NCBI GenBank assembly: GCA_963837425.1
Contig: CAWINH010000006.1
Span: 248,001 to 312,000, forward strand
Direction of reading: 5' to 3'
Length of the DNA: 64,000 nt
Origin: CAWINH01 sp963837425
GTDB taxonomy: Bacteria; Chloroflexota; Limnocylindria; QHBO01
Below, piece by piece: positions 24,092 to 33,614 of this stretch (position 1 is its first letter; the number at the start of each line of letters is the position of its first letter). Under the pieces are notes generated by a model. It made no database searches, was not told the DNA's origin, and was given only the letters and a program-made list of their open reading frames with translations. Position numbers and translations under genes: made by a program.

Positions 24092-26486
24092 ATGAGCTTC
24101 GTCACCAGCGGCAACGGACACGGCAACGGCAACGGCGCCGGCAAGCCACTGCGTCCGGATGACTACGCGCCGATGTGGCCCATGGTGCCCGGGACCCGGA
24201 AGATCAGCGTCACGATCAACGGCGAGCAGGTGGAGGCCGAGGAAGGGCAGACGATCCTCCAGGCCTGCCGCGTGCTGGGGCTCGAGATCCCGACGCTCTG
24301 CTACGAGCCGAAGCTCGCCGCCTTCGGTGCCTGCCGGATCTGCGTCGTCGAGGTCGAGGGGCGCGACGACACTCCCATCAGCTGCGGGACCCAGATCGCG
24401 GATGGGATGGTCATCACCACCCACTCCCAGCGGCTCATCGAGAACCGCCGCATGGTCCTCGAGCTCATCTTCAGCGACCACGACGCGTACTGCCTGCCGC
24501 CCTGCCAGTTCAAGTGCCCGACCCGGGTCGACATTCCCGGCTACCTGAAGCAGAACACGCTCGGCAACTGGGAGGAGGCGACGCGCATCCTCAAGCGCTC
24601 GCTCCCGTTCCCCGCCATCCTGGGCCGCGTCTGCCCGGCGCCCTGCGAGACCCACTGCCGTCGCGAGGAGGTGGACACCGCCATCTCGATCCGTGACTCG
24701 CACCGCTACTGCGCGGACCGCGTCCTCGAGGTCGACGCCCCGGCTCCCATCCCGTGGCCGAAGGAGGCGGACACCGGGCGGCGGGTGGCGGTCATCGGCG
24801 CCGGCGCGGCCGGCATGGCGGCGGCCTACTACCTCCAGCTGCGGGGCCACCACTGCGACGTGCTCGAGGCGGAGCCCGAGCAGGGCGGCATGCTGCGCTA
24901 CGGGATCCCCGAGTACCGCCTCCCGAAGGGCTGGATGGATCGCGAGCTCGACCACGTCTGGGAGCTGGGCGCGACGTTCAAGCCGAACATGCGCCTGGGG
25001 CGCGACTACCACCTCGCGGACCTGCTCGAGCAGGGCTACGACGCCGTCTACGTCAGCATCGGCTGCTACCGATCGAACGAGCTCGGCATCCCCGGCGAGG
25101 ACGGCGACGGCGTGGTGAACGCGCTCGAGAACCTCTACAACTCGACCCGCGGCCTCCCGATCCCGGCGCTGAAGGACGCGCGGGTCGTCGTCATCGGCGG
25201 CGGCTTCACCGCCATCGACTGCACGCGCACCAGCGTCCGGCAGGGTGCCGGCGAGGTGACCCTCGTCTACCGCCGCGACCTGAAGGACATGCCGGCCCAG
25301 GACGAGGTCCACGAGGCGATCGAGGAGGGCGCGCGGGTCATCTTCCAGGCCGCCCCGACCCGGATCATCACCGACCGGCGCAACAAGGTGACCGGCGTCG
25401 AGTTCCAGCACATGCGCCTCGGCGAGCCGGACGAGAAGGGCCGCCGCCGCCCCGAGCCGATGCCAGGCACCGAGTTCGTCGTCGAGTGCGACACCGTACT
25501 GGGCGCCATCGGCCAGGGACCGGACCTTTCCTGGGTCGATTCCGAGCCCGAGGAGATCCGCTCCCAACTGGAGGTCACCCGCCGCGGCACCCTCGTCGCC
25601 GAGGAGGACATCTTCCGCACCGGCGTGCCCCGCGTCTTTGCCTCGGGCGACGTGCGGACCGGGGCCACGACCGTGGTCGAGGCGATCGGCGAGGCCCGTC
25701 GCGCGAGCTACGCGATCGACTACTGGCTGCGCGGCCACGACCTCGACGACCCCCAGGTGCGGCGCATCGTGTCCGAGCCGCAGCCGAACTTCCTGACGAT
25801 CGTGCCCTTCACCGACGACGTGAAGGAACCGCGCGCGGTCATGGGCAAGAAGGGCGCCGAGGAACGCAAGGGCAGCTTCGCCGAGTACGAGTTCGGGTTC
25901 ACCGGGGACCAGGCCATGGCCGAGGCGGGCCGCTGCCTGCAGTGCACCTGCGAGGCGATCGGCCACTGCGACCTCCGCGAGGCGGCGATCGAGTACGAGA
26001 CGACGCTGAACATGGCGATCGACGAGCGCTCGATCCAGGACAACCCGTACGTCGGCGTCAACCACGGCTACGGCCGCGACGAGACGCACAGCTTCATCCT
26101 CCGCGACTACTCACGGTGCATCGACTGTGGCCGATGCGCCCAGGTCTGCAAGGACATCGTGGGCGCCGGCTGCTACGACTTCATCGGCAAGGGCTTCGAC
26201 TCGCTCGTCACGACCGCGGATTTCGTCGTCGCTGAACGAGACGCCGTGCGTCTCCTGCGGACGCTGCGCGGAGACCTGTCCGGTGGGGGCGTTGATGCCG
26301 CGCCCGCGCACGCTCGAGACCTACCAGCTCGACGTGTCGCGCTGCATCTTCTGCGGCATCTGCGCCGATGCCTGCCCGTACGACGCCCTGCGCTGCGGCC
26401 CCGAGTTCGAGTTCAGCGAGTACCAGCGCGACCTGCCCATGCTCGACATCCTCGAGATGTCCGACCGGGAGCGCCCGACCCGCTGA
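24092..26486 (+). CDS. NuoG-N / GltD-like FAD oxidoreductase / multi-Fe-S fusion, apparent frameshift near 26,220
   Basis: Reads in one frame to about 26,220 (710 residues), then the coherent sequence continues in the next frame to 26,486. Residues 1-30 are a Gly/Asn/His-rich tail. Residues 36-125 are a NuoG-type 2Fe-2S domain (C70, C81, C84, C98). Residues 130-200 match the Fe-S N-terminus of GltD/NfnB proteins (C134, C138, C142, C181, C185, C189). Residues 230-550 are the FAD/NAD(P)H oxidoreductase with GAGAAG (236-241) and GGGFTA (369-374). A CxxCxxCxxxC at 676-686 follows. The molybdopterin-like domain of true NuoG is absent. It probably feeds electrons from NAD(P)H or another donor into complex I; this is inferred from position. 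Without the shift the first frame runs to 26,506 in meaningless sequence. Confidence 0.85.
26220..26486 (+). CDS. Fe-S C-terminal segment of the preceding gene, including the second half of NuoI (shifted frame)
   Basis: About 85 residues in the +1 frame relative to the preceding gene. It starts SLNETPCVSCGRCAETCP, the last cluster of the NuoG/formate-dehydrogenase-type 2x4Fe-4S module whose first cluster lies just before the shift. It then reads LDVSRCIFCGICADACPYDAL with a CGPEFEFSEYQRD tail, which is the pattern of the second 4Fe-4S motif and C-terminus of NuoI. There is no start codon that would make it a separate sensible gene, so I read it as the end of the fusion. Stop TGA at 26,484. 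Confidence 0.7.
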   Translation: MSSSLNETPCVSCGRCAETCPVGALMPRPRTLETYQLDVSRCIFCGICADACPYDALRCGPEFEFSEYQRDLPMLDILEMSDRERPTR

Positions 26487-27001
26487 CCGATTTCGACGGT
26501 CTCTGAGGCGAACGCGCCAGCTCGTGTGCGCCAGGCGAACGCATCGGACACCGAGCGACCGCTTTGCGTCCTCGATGTGCACCCCGGCGCACATTCGGGT
26601 CAGGTTCGGGGTGAATCGGCGTGTTCAATGGCCGTTGTGCTCGCCTCGCGCACGCCGCGCCATGGACACCGCGCCATGGACGCCGCTCGCCGGCCCTTTC
26701 GCGCCACCGACTCCCCAACCGCGCATGAGCGGCACGCTAACTGCGTCCGTCAGGCGCGCCGGCCCGATGCGACGGCAACTCCGAGCTCACGGATGGCTGC
26801 CGCCGGGCTCGCTCCCTGCCCCCGACCTCGATACGGTGCCGGTGAGGAGCGTATGAAGACTCGGACCGTCGATGTGAGCGAACGAGGCGGTCCGCATCAC
26901 CGGACGTTCACCGGTGCATTCATCTGGCGTACGTTTCGCCGGCATCGGTTCCATCCAGGTTTCGTCAGGCAGCGCCGACGCCGCGCCCCACCTCGGTTCC
27001 T
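26487..27001. other. 515-bp region without a supported gene
   Basis: Separates the first nuo block from convergent minus-strand genes. It contains a short direct repeat (CGCGCCATGGACACCG / CGCGCCATGGACGCCG type, near 26,660-26,690). A possible 62-codon frame at 26853-27041 has a GAGGAG site, but it is Arg-rich, overlaps the next gene and has no recognisable sequence. No terminator hairpin with a T-tract was seen. Confidence 0.5.
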
Positions 27002-28276
27002 TTACAAGGGAGCGGGTGGAAGCAGGATCACGCCCTGGTAGCTGTCGGTTCCGACCTCACGCTGGCCGATGCCCACCAGCCGATCGTCGGCGACGGCCAG
27101 CCGCTGCATCGTGATGTCGGGGTCAACCTGCGGACGGCCGATGACCTGCCACGTTCCGTCCGGGTGCCAGCGCACCAGGACGAGCTGCGTATCTCCGACG
27201 TCGGGACGGAACCAGCGGTAGACGCCAAGCACGCCGTCGTCGCGAGCGTAGAGGTCGACGAACTCGCCACAGCAGCCCTGCGCGAAGGCGAGCGACCACG
27301 ACGATCCGTCCGCGGAGGTCCAGGCCGCGGGCCGCCGGAGGTTGCCGTTCGCATAGTCGACCTGGATGGAACCGCCCGCCAGGAGCTGGCCGTCGACCAC
27401 GACCGCACGGGAGATGCCCGCGCCCGCGAGCGCCGGCGCCGTCGGCAGCAGATCCCACGCGAGGCCGTCGGCGGAAGACCACGCCAGCCCCTGCGACGGA
27501 TCGTGCCCGGCGAGGCCAACCGCGATCCATCCGTCACCGAAGCGGACGAGGTCGAGCATCGCGGACTCCGGCGGTGCGGTCACCGCTGTTGACTCGGTCC
27601 AGGTGACTTCGTCGTTCGAGGTCCAGGCCATCGCCCCGTTGAGGTAGTCGAGCCCCGAGTGGGAGCCGATGGCCATGATGCCAGGCCCGCCCTCGGCGAC
27701 GTCCAGCTGGAATGCGCCGGAGACCGCCGCCAGCTGGCGCCAGGCCGTGCCATCGGCCGATGCCCAGACCACCGATCCGTAGCCCTCGCTGTAGCGAGCT
27801 CCCCATCCGCCGAGCGCCAGGTACCCGCCACCGGCCAGGGCCAGGACCCGGCTCAGGCCCTTCGCATCGTCGGCGCCGATGGCCGGCACGCTGGTCACCG
27901 CCATCCACGTTTCAGCGTCGCGGCTCGTCCAGATCGCGCCGTTCCAGCCGTCTGCCCCCACCGCCAGGAGGCCCCCACCCGGCATCGCCACGACGTCCGA
28001 AATGGTCCCGGTGGTCGACACGGTAACCGCGCGCCAAGGCCCGGGGATCAGCGGGGGCGTCTCGGCGAACGCCGGCGAGGCGGAGGCGTTCGGTGGCGGG
28101 GTGGCGACCGGCGTCGGCGACGGCGGCGCGCTCGCGGGGAGCGTCGCGCTGGCTCCGGGCGTGGGCGAAGCGACCGTGGCGGCCGACTCGCTCACCGAGG
28201 CTCCGGGGCTCGCGCAGGACGCGGCGAGAAGCGAGGCCATCGACAGGCCTGCCAATCGCGCCAACCAGCTCCGCAT
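27002..28276 (-). CDS. Secreted lipoprotein with beta-propeller-like repeats
   Basis: 424 residues from the ATG at 28276. A signal peptide ends in LLAASCASPG (lipobox), followed by a Ser/Thr/Pro/Ala-rich linker of about 80 residues. The rest consists of repeated strands with the BNR/sialidase-like pattern W(T/A)SxDGxxW (AIWTSRDAETW, VVWASADGTAWRQL, AMAWTSNDEVTW, LAWSSADGLAWDLL, AAWTSADGSSW). This suggests a surface-exposed six-bladed propeller of unknown ligand. A longer upstream start (ATG 28309) is possible but spoils the signal peptide. The gene interrupts the nuo cluster on the opposite strand. Confidence 0.8.
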   Translation of the reverse strand: MRSWLARLAGLSMASLLAASCASPGASVSESAATVASPTPGASATLPASAPPSPTPVATPPPNASASPAFAETPPLIPGPWRAVTVSTTGTISDVVAMPGGGLLAVGADGWNGAIWTSRDAETWMAVTSVPAIGADDAKGLSRVLALAGGGYLALGGWGARYSEGYGSVVWASADGTAWRQLAAVSGAFQLDVAEGGPGIMAIGSHSGLDYLNGAMAWTSNDEVTWTESTAVTAPPESAMLDLVRFGDGWIAVGLAGHDPSQGLAWSSADGLAWDLLPTAPALAGAGISRAVVVDGQLLAGGSIQVDYANGNLRRPAAWTSADGSSWSLAFAQGCCGEFVDLYARDDGVLGVYRWFRPDVGDTQLVLVRWHPDGTWQVIGRPQVDPDITMQRLAVADDRLVGIGQREVGTDSYQGVILLPPAPL

Positions 28277-28459
28277 CGGTCGAAATCCCTCCCAGACTGG
28301 ACGCAGCATGAGGACGTCCAGCTCCCTCAGCGGTGTCACATCTTGGCCGCGGCCCCCGATGCTGACAAGAGCGCATCCGCCCGTCGTTCGTGCTCCGTCC
28401 ATGCGCGGTTGACAGGTCCCGGTGCCGCGGGACCTCAGCCGGGCCGGTACGGTGCGTGC

Positions 28460-28894
28460 TCAGCGCGTCGCGAGCCGGGCGCCGGCGCGGCCGATCAGCC
28501 AGGCCAGCCCGACGCCGATCGCACAGCCGAGCGTGTTCACCCACACGTCGTCGATGTCCGCCATCCGGCCCGCGATGAACCGCCACTGCACGAGCTCGAT
28601 GAGGATCGAGAGCGTCAGCCCGGCGCCGATCGTCGTCCACGGACCGACGCGCGGCAGGGCCGCACGGGCCAGCAGGCCGAGCGGCATCAGGAGGAGGAGG
28701 TTGCCGACCAGCTGGCCGATGGCGAAGGCCGTGCCGGCGTAGCGGAACGTGTACCGGATCCCCGCCAGCGGGACGAGATTCGGCGCCAGCGGCCCCTGCG
28801 AGGTGGGCGTCAGGGTCAGCACCAGCACGACCGCGAGGTAGGCCGCCAGCACGAGGCGGGTGAGGAGGAGGAGACCGCGGGCCATGAGTGCCAT
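28460..28894 (-). CDS. VanZ-family membrane protein
   Basis: 144 residues with about four membrane segments. The VanZ pattern is clear: NLVPLAGI, GNLLLLMPLGLL, and ELVQWRFIAGRMADIDDVWVNTLG. VanZ proteins are linked to glycopeptide tolerance and surface properties in Gram-positive bacteria, mechanism unclear. Divergent from nuoJ. Confidence 0.85.
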   Translation of the reverse strand: MALMARGLLLLTRLVLAAYLAVVLVLTLTPTSQGPLAPNLVPLAGIRYTFRYAGTAFAIGQLVGNLLLLMPLGLLARAALPRVGPWTTIGAGLTLSILIELVQWRFIAGRMADIDDVWVNTLGCAIGVGLAWLIGRAGARLATR

Positions 28895-28954
28895 GGTGCT
28901 TCATTTCGCGCGCGGGCGGCGGTCGCGTCCCGTCGATCGGCGGGCGCGGTGCGC

Positions 28955-28989
28955 TAGAATCGAACCCGGCCTCGGCAATCCGCGAGGCC
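28955..28989 (+). promoter_or_regulatory. Promoter -10 and leader hairpin of the nuoJ operon
   Basis: TAGAAT at 28955-28960 is a good -10 candidate 67 nt before nuoJ. Just after it GGCCTCG (28968-28974) and CGAGGCC (28983-28989) form a perfect 7-bp hairpin with an 8-nt loop near the expected 5' end of the transcript. It may stabilise the mRNA. Confidence 0.5.
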
Positions 28990-29027
28990 ATTCGACCGAA
29001 GCGAACCCTCCAGCAGGAGCGTGAGCC

Positions 29028-29537
29028 CTGGACATCTCCGGCGTTCTCTTCGTGGTGCTCGCCATCGGTGTCATTGGTGGCGGGCTGGCCGTGGTCACCC
29101 TGCGCAACGTCATCCACTCGGCCATCGCGATGATGGTCTGCTTCGGGTCGCTGGCCGGGATGTATGCGCTGCTCGGCGCACCGATCATCGCCGCCGCCCA
29201 GGTGCTCATCTACCTCGGCGCCATCAGCGTCCTCATCCTGTTCGCGATCATGCTGACCCAGGCAGGGGACGCGAACCTGCCGGCCCCGTTCCACCGCCAG
29301 GGCCCGATTGCGGTCGTCGTGGCCGTCGTGCTCGTGGCCCTCGTCGGCTGGGCAGCGCTGGCGACCGACTGGGGAGCCGGCGCGTCTGTCGTCGCCATCG
29401 GCCTCCAGAAGGTTGCCGAGGCGATCTTCACCGACTACGCGCTGCCCTTCGAGATCATCAGCCTCCTGCTGCTGGCGGCGATCATCGGCGCCATCTACCT
29501 TGCGCGCCGCCCCGAAGAGGACGAGAGGGCCAACTGA
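29028..29537 (+). CDS. nuoJ: NADH-quinone oxidoreductase subunit J, probable CTG start
   Basis: 169-residue membrane subunit with five membrane segments, including VTLRNVIHSAIAMMVCFGSLAGMYALLGAPIIAAAQVLIYLGAI, the family core (key residues R, H and Y of the last part). A stop codon lies two codons upstream of a CTG at 29028 that has AGGAG exactly 8 nt before it. The alternatives, GTG at 29049 or 29052, have no such site and cut the first membrane segment. I therefore choose the CTG. Overlaps nuoK by 1 bp. Confidence 0.9.
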   Translation: MDISGVLFVVLAIGVIGGGLAVVTLRNVIHSAIAMMVCFGSLAGMYALLGAPIIAAAQVLIYLGAISVLILFAIMLTQAGDANLPAPFHRQGPIAVVVAVVLVALVGWAALATDWGAGASVVAIGLQKVAEAIFTDYALPFEIISLLLLAAIIGAIYLARRPEEDERAN

Positions 29538-29842
29538 TGGGCCTGCCCGGCTACCTCGTCGTCTCCACCCTCCTGTTCGGGATCGGCGCCTTTGGCTTCA
29601 TGGCGCGGCGCAACGCGATCCTCATGCTGATCAGCATCGAGCTGATGCTGAACTCGGTGAACCTCTCGCTCGTCGCCTTCAACGCGTACCTGCCGAGCGG
29701 CTCGAACGCCGGCGCGATCTTCGCGTTGATGGTGATGGCCGTGGCCGCAGCCGAGGCCACCGTGGGGCTGGCCCTGGTGATCGCCATCATCCGCACCCGG
29801 CAGACCGCGGAAGTCGACTCCTACTCGGACCTCAAGGAGTAG
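29537..29842 (+). CDS. nuoK: NADH-quinone oxidoreductase subunit K
   Basis: 101-residue, three-segment membrane subunit homologous to MrpC. Contains the conserved glutamates for proton transfer in LISIELMLNSVNLSLVAF and VAAAEATVGLALVIAI. The ATG shares its first base with the nuoJ stop. Confidence 0.95.
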   Translation: MGLPGYLVVSTLLFGIGAFGFMARRNAILMLISIELMLNSVNLSLVAFNAYLPSGSNAGAIFALMVMAVAAAEATVGLALVIAIIRTRQTAEVDSYSDLKE

Positions 29843-29854
29843 GGGCCGGCGCCG

Positions 29855-32080
29855 ATGGACCTGCTGATCACCCTGATCCCGGCACTGCCGCTGGCGGGCT
29901 TCCTGTTCGCCGTGCTGGCCGGCTCCCGGCTCGACCGCATCCCCGCCCACGGCCACGCGGATCACGGCGAGCACGGGGACGACCACGCGGGCCACACCGG
30001 CCATGGGGCGGAGGATGCGCACGGGCCCGACGCGCACGCGCCCGTCGATGAGAGCGCGTTCCACACGGTCCCGTCCGAGGAGGAGCAGGCCGCCACCAGC
30101 CCGCACGCCGGCCACGCCGACGACCTCGCGAACAGCAACGGCGCCGACGGCGTGATCCCCGCCGACCTGAACGACGGGATCGGGCAGGCCGGGCACGTCG
30201 TCGAGGGTGGACCGCAGCCGCGCTACCGCTCGTGGATCGTGCCGGTGACGCTCGTGGCGGCCACCTGGGTCATCAGCATGGTCGTCTTCGTCAACGTCGT
30301 CTTCGGCGGCCACACATACCACGTGACGCTCTACGAGTGGATCGCCGCTGGCGATTTCCACGTGAACATCGCGTTCGCGGTGGACTCCCTGACCGCGATG
30401 CTGCTGCTCGTGGTCAGCACGGTCGGCCTGCTGGTCCACGTGTACTCGATCGGCTACATGAACGGCGACCGCGGGTTCTGGCGCTTCTTCGCCTACCTGA
30501 ACCTGTTCATGTTCAGCATGCTGCTCCTGATCCTGGGCGACAACTTCCTGATGCTCTACGTCGGCTGGGAGGCGGTCGGCCTGTGCAGCTACGCGCTCAT
30601 CGGCTTCTGGTACAAGAAGCCCTCGGCGGCGGGCGCGGCGAAGAAGGCGTTCATCGTCAACCGCATTGGCGACCTCGGATTCGGCCTCGGCATCATCGCC
30701 ATCTGGGTGAGCCTGGGGACGCTCCAGTTCGACGAGGTCTTCGCGAAGATCGGAACCCTGGACCCGGGCCTGATCACGCTGATCGCGCTCCTCCTCTTCG
30801 CCGGGGCGGTCGGCAAGAGCGCCCAGTTCCCGCTCCACGTCTGGCTCCCCGACGCGATGGAGGGCCCCACTCCGGTGAGCGCCCTGATCCACGCCGCGAC
30901 CATGGTGAACGCCGGTGTCTACATGGTCGCCCGCGCGAACCCGATCTTCGCGGCGAGCCCCACCGCGATGTGGGTCGTCGCGTCGATCGGGGTCTTCACC
31001 GCACTGCTCGCGGCGGCGATTGCCCTCACCCAGAACGACATCAAGAAGGTCCTCGCCTACTCGACGGTGAGCCAGCTGGCCTACATGTTCCTGGCGCTCG
31101 GGATCGGGGCCTGGGTGGCGGCGATCTTCCACCTCGTGGCCCACGGCTTCTTCAAGGGGCTGCTCTTCATGGGCTCGGGCTCGGTGATCCACGGCGCGAG
31201 CGGCGAGCAGGACATGCGCTTCCTGGGCGGCCTCCGGGACCGGATGAAATGGACGTACCGGACGATGGTCGTCGGCTCGCTGGCGCTGGCCGGGATCCCG
31301 ATCTTCGCCGGGTTCTTCTCGAAGGACGAGATCATCGGCGAGGCGTTCAACCGGGGCTATTACCTCTTCTACGTCATCGGCGTGCTCGTGGCCTTCATGA
31401 CCGCGTTCTACACGTTCCGCATGATCTACATGACCTTCCACGGGTCCTGGCGAGGGCCGCGGGAAGCGTGGCGCCACGTCCATGAATCGGCCCCGACCAT
31501 GGTCTGGCCGCTCGTCATCCTCGCCATCCCCACGACCCTCGCCGGCCTCTTCCTGGGGATCCCGCCGGAGGGCGGGATCGTTCACTCCTGGATGGAGGAT
31601 GTGTTCGGGGCGACCGAGTCGGCGGGGGTGCTGGCCGGCTCCATCGCGTCCGGCGCGGAGCACGGCTTCGCGCTGTTCGGCCTCGGCGGGCTGTTGCTGC
31701 TCATCGGCGCCTCGGTGGGGACCGCCGGGATCTGGCTCGCGCACAGCTGGTACGTCCGCGACCCGGAGGCGCCGAAGCGGTTCGTGGAGCGCATCCCGTT
31801 CGGGCTGGGACCGGGGATGTACGCCGCCAGCCTGAACAAGTACTACTTCGACGACATCTACGGGCTCGTCTTCGCGCGCGGCGGAGTGCTGCTCGGCAAC
31901 CTGCTGTGGTGGTTTGACGCGAAGGTCATCGACGGGGCGGTGAACGGCGCCGGCTGGCTCGCGCAGCGAGGCGGCGGGCTGCTGCGCAGGGCGCAGACCG
32001 GCCGGGTCGAGAACTACGGGCTGGGGATGGCCGCCGGCCTCGTGCTCGTCCTCGTCGCGTACCTCGTGGTCCTGCGCTGA
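29855..32080 (+). CDS. nuoL: NADH-quinone oxidoreductase subunit L with His-rich insertion
   Basis: 741-residue antiporter-like proton-pumping subunit. The core matches the family: VGWEAVGLCSYALIGFW, HVWLPDAMEGPTPVSALIHAATMVNAGVY, and the broken-helix region. The lateral helix end with the C-terminal membrane segment is present. Between the first and second membrane segments (about residues 31-124) is an extra acidic and histidine-rich loop with 12 histidines in residues 32-87. This part is not in the standard protein and looks like a metal- or proton-binding surface loop. Codon use is the same as in the rest. Confidence 0.94.
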   Translation: MDLLITLIPALPLAGFLFAVLAGSRLDRIPAHGHADHGEHGDDHAGHTGHGAEDAHGPDAHAPVDESAFHTVPSEEEQAATSPHAGHADDLANSNGADGVIPADLNDGIGQAGHVVEGGPQPRYRSWIVPVTLVAATWVISMVVFVNVVFGGHTYHVTLYEWIAAGDFHVNIAFAVDSLTAMLLLVVSTVGLLVHVYSIGYMNGDRGFWRFFAYLNLFMFSMLLLILGDNFLMLYVGWEAVGLCSYALIGFWYKKPSAAGAAKKAFIVNRIGDLGFGLGIIAIWVSLGTLQFDEVFAKIGTLDPGLITLIALLLFAGAVGKSAQFPLHVWLPDAMEGPTPVSALIHAATMVNAGVYMVARANPIFAASPTAMWVVASIGVFTALLAAAIALTQNDIKKVLAYSTVSQLAYMFLALGIGAWVAAIFHLVAHGFFKGLLFMGSGSVIHGASGEQDMRFLGGLRDRMKWTYRTMVVGSLALAGIPIFAGFFSKDEIIGEAFNRGYYLFYVIGVLVAFMTAFYTFRMIYMTFHGSWRGPREAWRHVHESAPTMVWPLVILAIPTTLAGLFLGIPPEGGIVHSWMEDVFGATESAGVLAGSIASGAEHGFALFGLGGLLLLIGASVGTAGIWLAHSWYVRDPEAPKRFVERIPFGLGPGMYAASLNKYYFDDIYGLVFARGGVLLGNLLWWFDAKVIDGAVNGAGWLAQRGGGLLRRAQTGRVENYGLGMAAGLVLVLVAYLVVLR

Positions 32081-33603
32081 TGAGCGGCCTGCCGATCCTC
32101 TCGCTCATCGTCTTCACGCCGGTCATCGGCGTCCTGGTGCTCCTCTTCGTGCCGGGTGGCAACCATCGGGCCATCCGCTGGATCGCGCTCGGCGCGGCGC
32201 TCGTCAGCTTTGGCTTCAGCCTGCTCCTGCTCGGGTACAGGATCGGCGGAGACGAATTCCAGTTCACCGAGAACGTCGACTGGATCCCGGCCTTCGGGAT
32301 GGGCTACCGGATGGGCGTGGACGGCATCTCGGTCGTGCTGGTGATGCTCACCACGCTGCTCAGCGTGGTGGCCATCCTCTACTCCTGGGACCCGATTCAG
32401 AAGCGGGTCAAGGAGTACTACGCCTCGATGCTGCTCCTGATGGTGGGCATGCTCGGCGTGTTCGTGGCCCTGGACCTGTTCCTCTTCTACGTCTTCTGGG
32501 AGATCAGCCTGATCCCGATGTACCTGGTGATCGGGATCTGGGGCGGCCCGCGGCGGATCTACGCGACGGTCAAGTTCGTGATCTACACCCTGGCCGGCTC
32601 GCTGCTCATGCTGGTCGCCATCCTGGCGGTGGCCATCGCCCACGGGGCCGACACCGGCACGTTCACCTTCAGCTACCTCGCGCTGCGCGGCCATCCGTAT
32701 GCGGACGGGCTCCAGGCGCTGGCGTTCATCGCCTTCTTCCTGGCGTTCGCCATCAAGGTGCCGATGTGGCCGTTCCACACCTGGCTGCCGGACGCGCACG
32801 TCGAGGCCCCGACCGCGGGCTCGATCATCCTGGCCGGGGTCCTGCTCAAGCTGGGCGGCTACGGTTTCCTGCGCTACTCGCTGCCGCTGCTCCCCGACGC
32901 GGCGAAGCAGTTCGCCCCGATCGTCATTGGCCTCGCGATCGTGGCGATCCTGTACGGGGCGCTGGTCAGCATGGTCCAGCCGGACCTCAAGAAGCTGATC
33001 GCGTACTCGAGCGTCAGCCACATGGGCTTCGTGATGCTCGGCGCATTCGTCTTCAACGTCCAGGGCCTCTCCGGCGCGGTCTTCCAGATGATCAGCCACG
33101 GGATCACGACCGGCGCCCTCTTCCTGCTGGTGGGCGTCATCTACGAGCGAACCCACGACCGCGCGATCGCCCACATGGGCGGGCTGAACGCGCGCCTCCC
33201 GCGCTATGCGGCGCTCTTCGGGCTCTTCACCTTCGCGAGCATCGGGTTACCGGGCCTCTCGGGCTTCGTCGGGGAGTTCCTCGTCGTCCTGGGCGCGTTC
33301 CGCTTCAACGGCTGGGTGGCGGCCGCCACGATGGTCGTCGTCATCCTCAGCGCCGTGTACATGCTCTGGATGTTCCAGCGCGTCTTCTTCGCGGTGCCCT
33401 CCGACTGGATGCGCCGGTTCTGGCCGGCGCTCACCGACCTGTCGCGCAACGAGTGGCTGAGCCTGGCCCCGCTCGTGATCCTGGTCGTGGCGCTCGGCGT
33501 CTATCCCGGTCCGGTGCTCCACGTGATCGCGGCGCCGGTGCAGCGCATCGTCGAGACGGTGAGCGCCTCGCACGGGCTCACCTCGCTGGCGCTCCCGTGG
33601 TGA
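32080..33603 (+). CDS. nuoM: NADH-quinone oxidoreductase subunit M
   Basis: 507-residue antiporter-like pumping subunit. Key motifs: YVFWEISLIPMYLVIGIWGG with its conserved glutamate, the pump lysine region FAIKVPMWPFHTWLPDAHVEAP, and the second half SVSHMGFVMLGAF. ATG overlaps the nuoL stop by one base. Confidence 0.95.
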   Translation: MSGLPILSLIVFTPVIGVLVLLFVPGGNHRAIRWIALGAALVSFGFSLLLLGYRIGGDEFQFTENVDWIPAFGMGYRMGVDGISVVLVMLTTLLSVVAILYSWDPIQKRVKEYYASMLLLMVGMLGVFVALDLFLFYVFWEISLIPMYLVIGIWGGPRRIYATVKFVIYTLAGSLLMLVAILAVAIAHGADTGTFTFSYLALRGHPYADGLQALAFIAFFLAFAIKVPMWPFHTWLPDAHVEAPTAGSIILAGVLLKLGGYGFLRYSLPLLPDAAKQFAPIVIGLAIVAILYGALVSMVQPDLKKLIAYSSVSHMGFVMLGAFVFNVQGLSGAVFQMISHGITTGALFLLVGVIYERTHDRAIAHMGGLNARLPRYAALFGLFTFASIGLPGLSGFVGEFLVVLGAFRFNGWVAAATMVVVILSAVYMLWMFQRVFFAVPSDWMRRFWPALTDLSRNEWLSLAPLVILVVALGVYPGPVLHVIAAPVQRIVETVSASHGLTSLALPW

Positions 33604-33614
33604 AGGGCTAGCCG

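Noticed and set aside
26853..27041. A 62-codon frame with a GAGGAG site
   Set aside because: Arg-rich, overlaps the convergent lipoprotein gene and shows no recognisable sequence.
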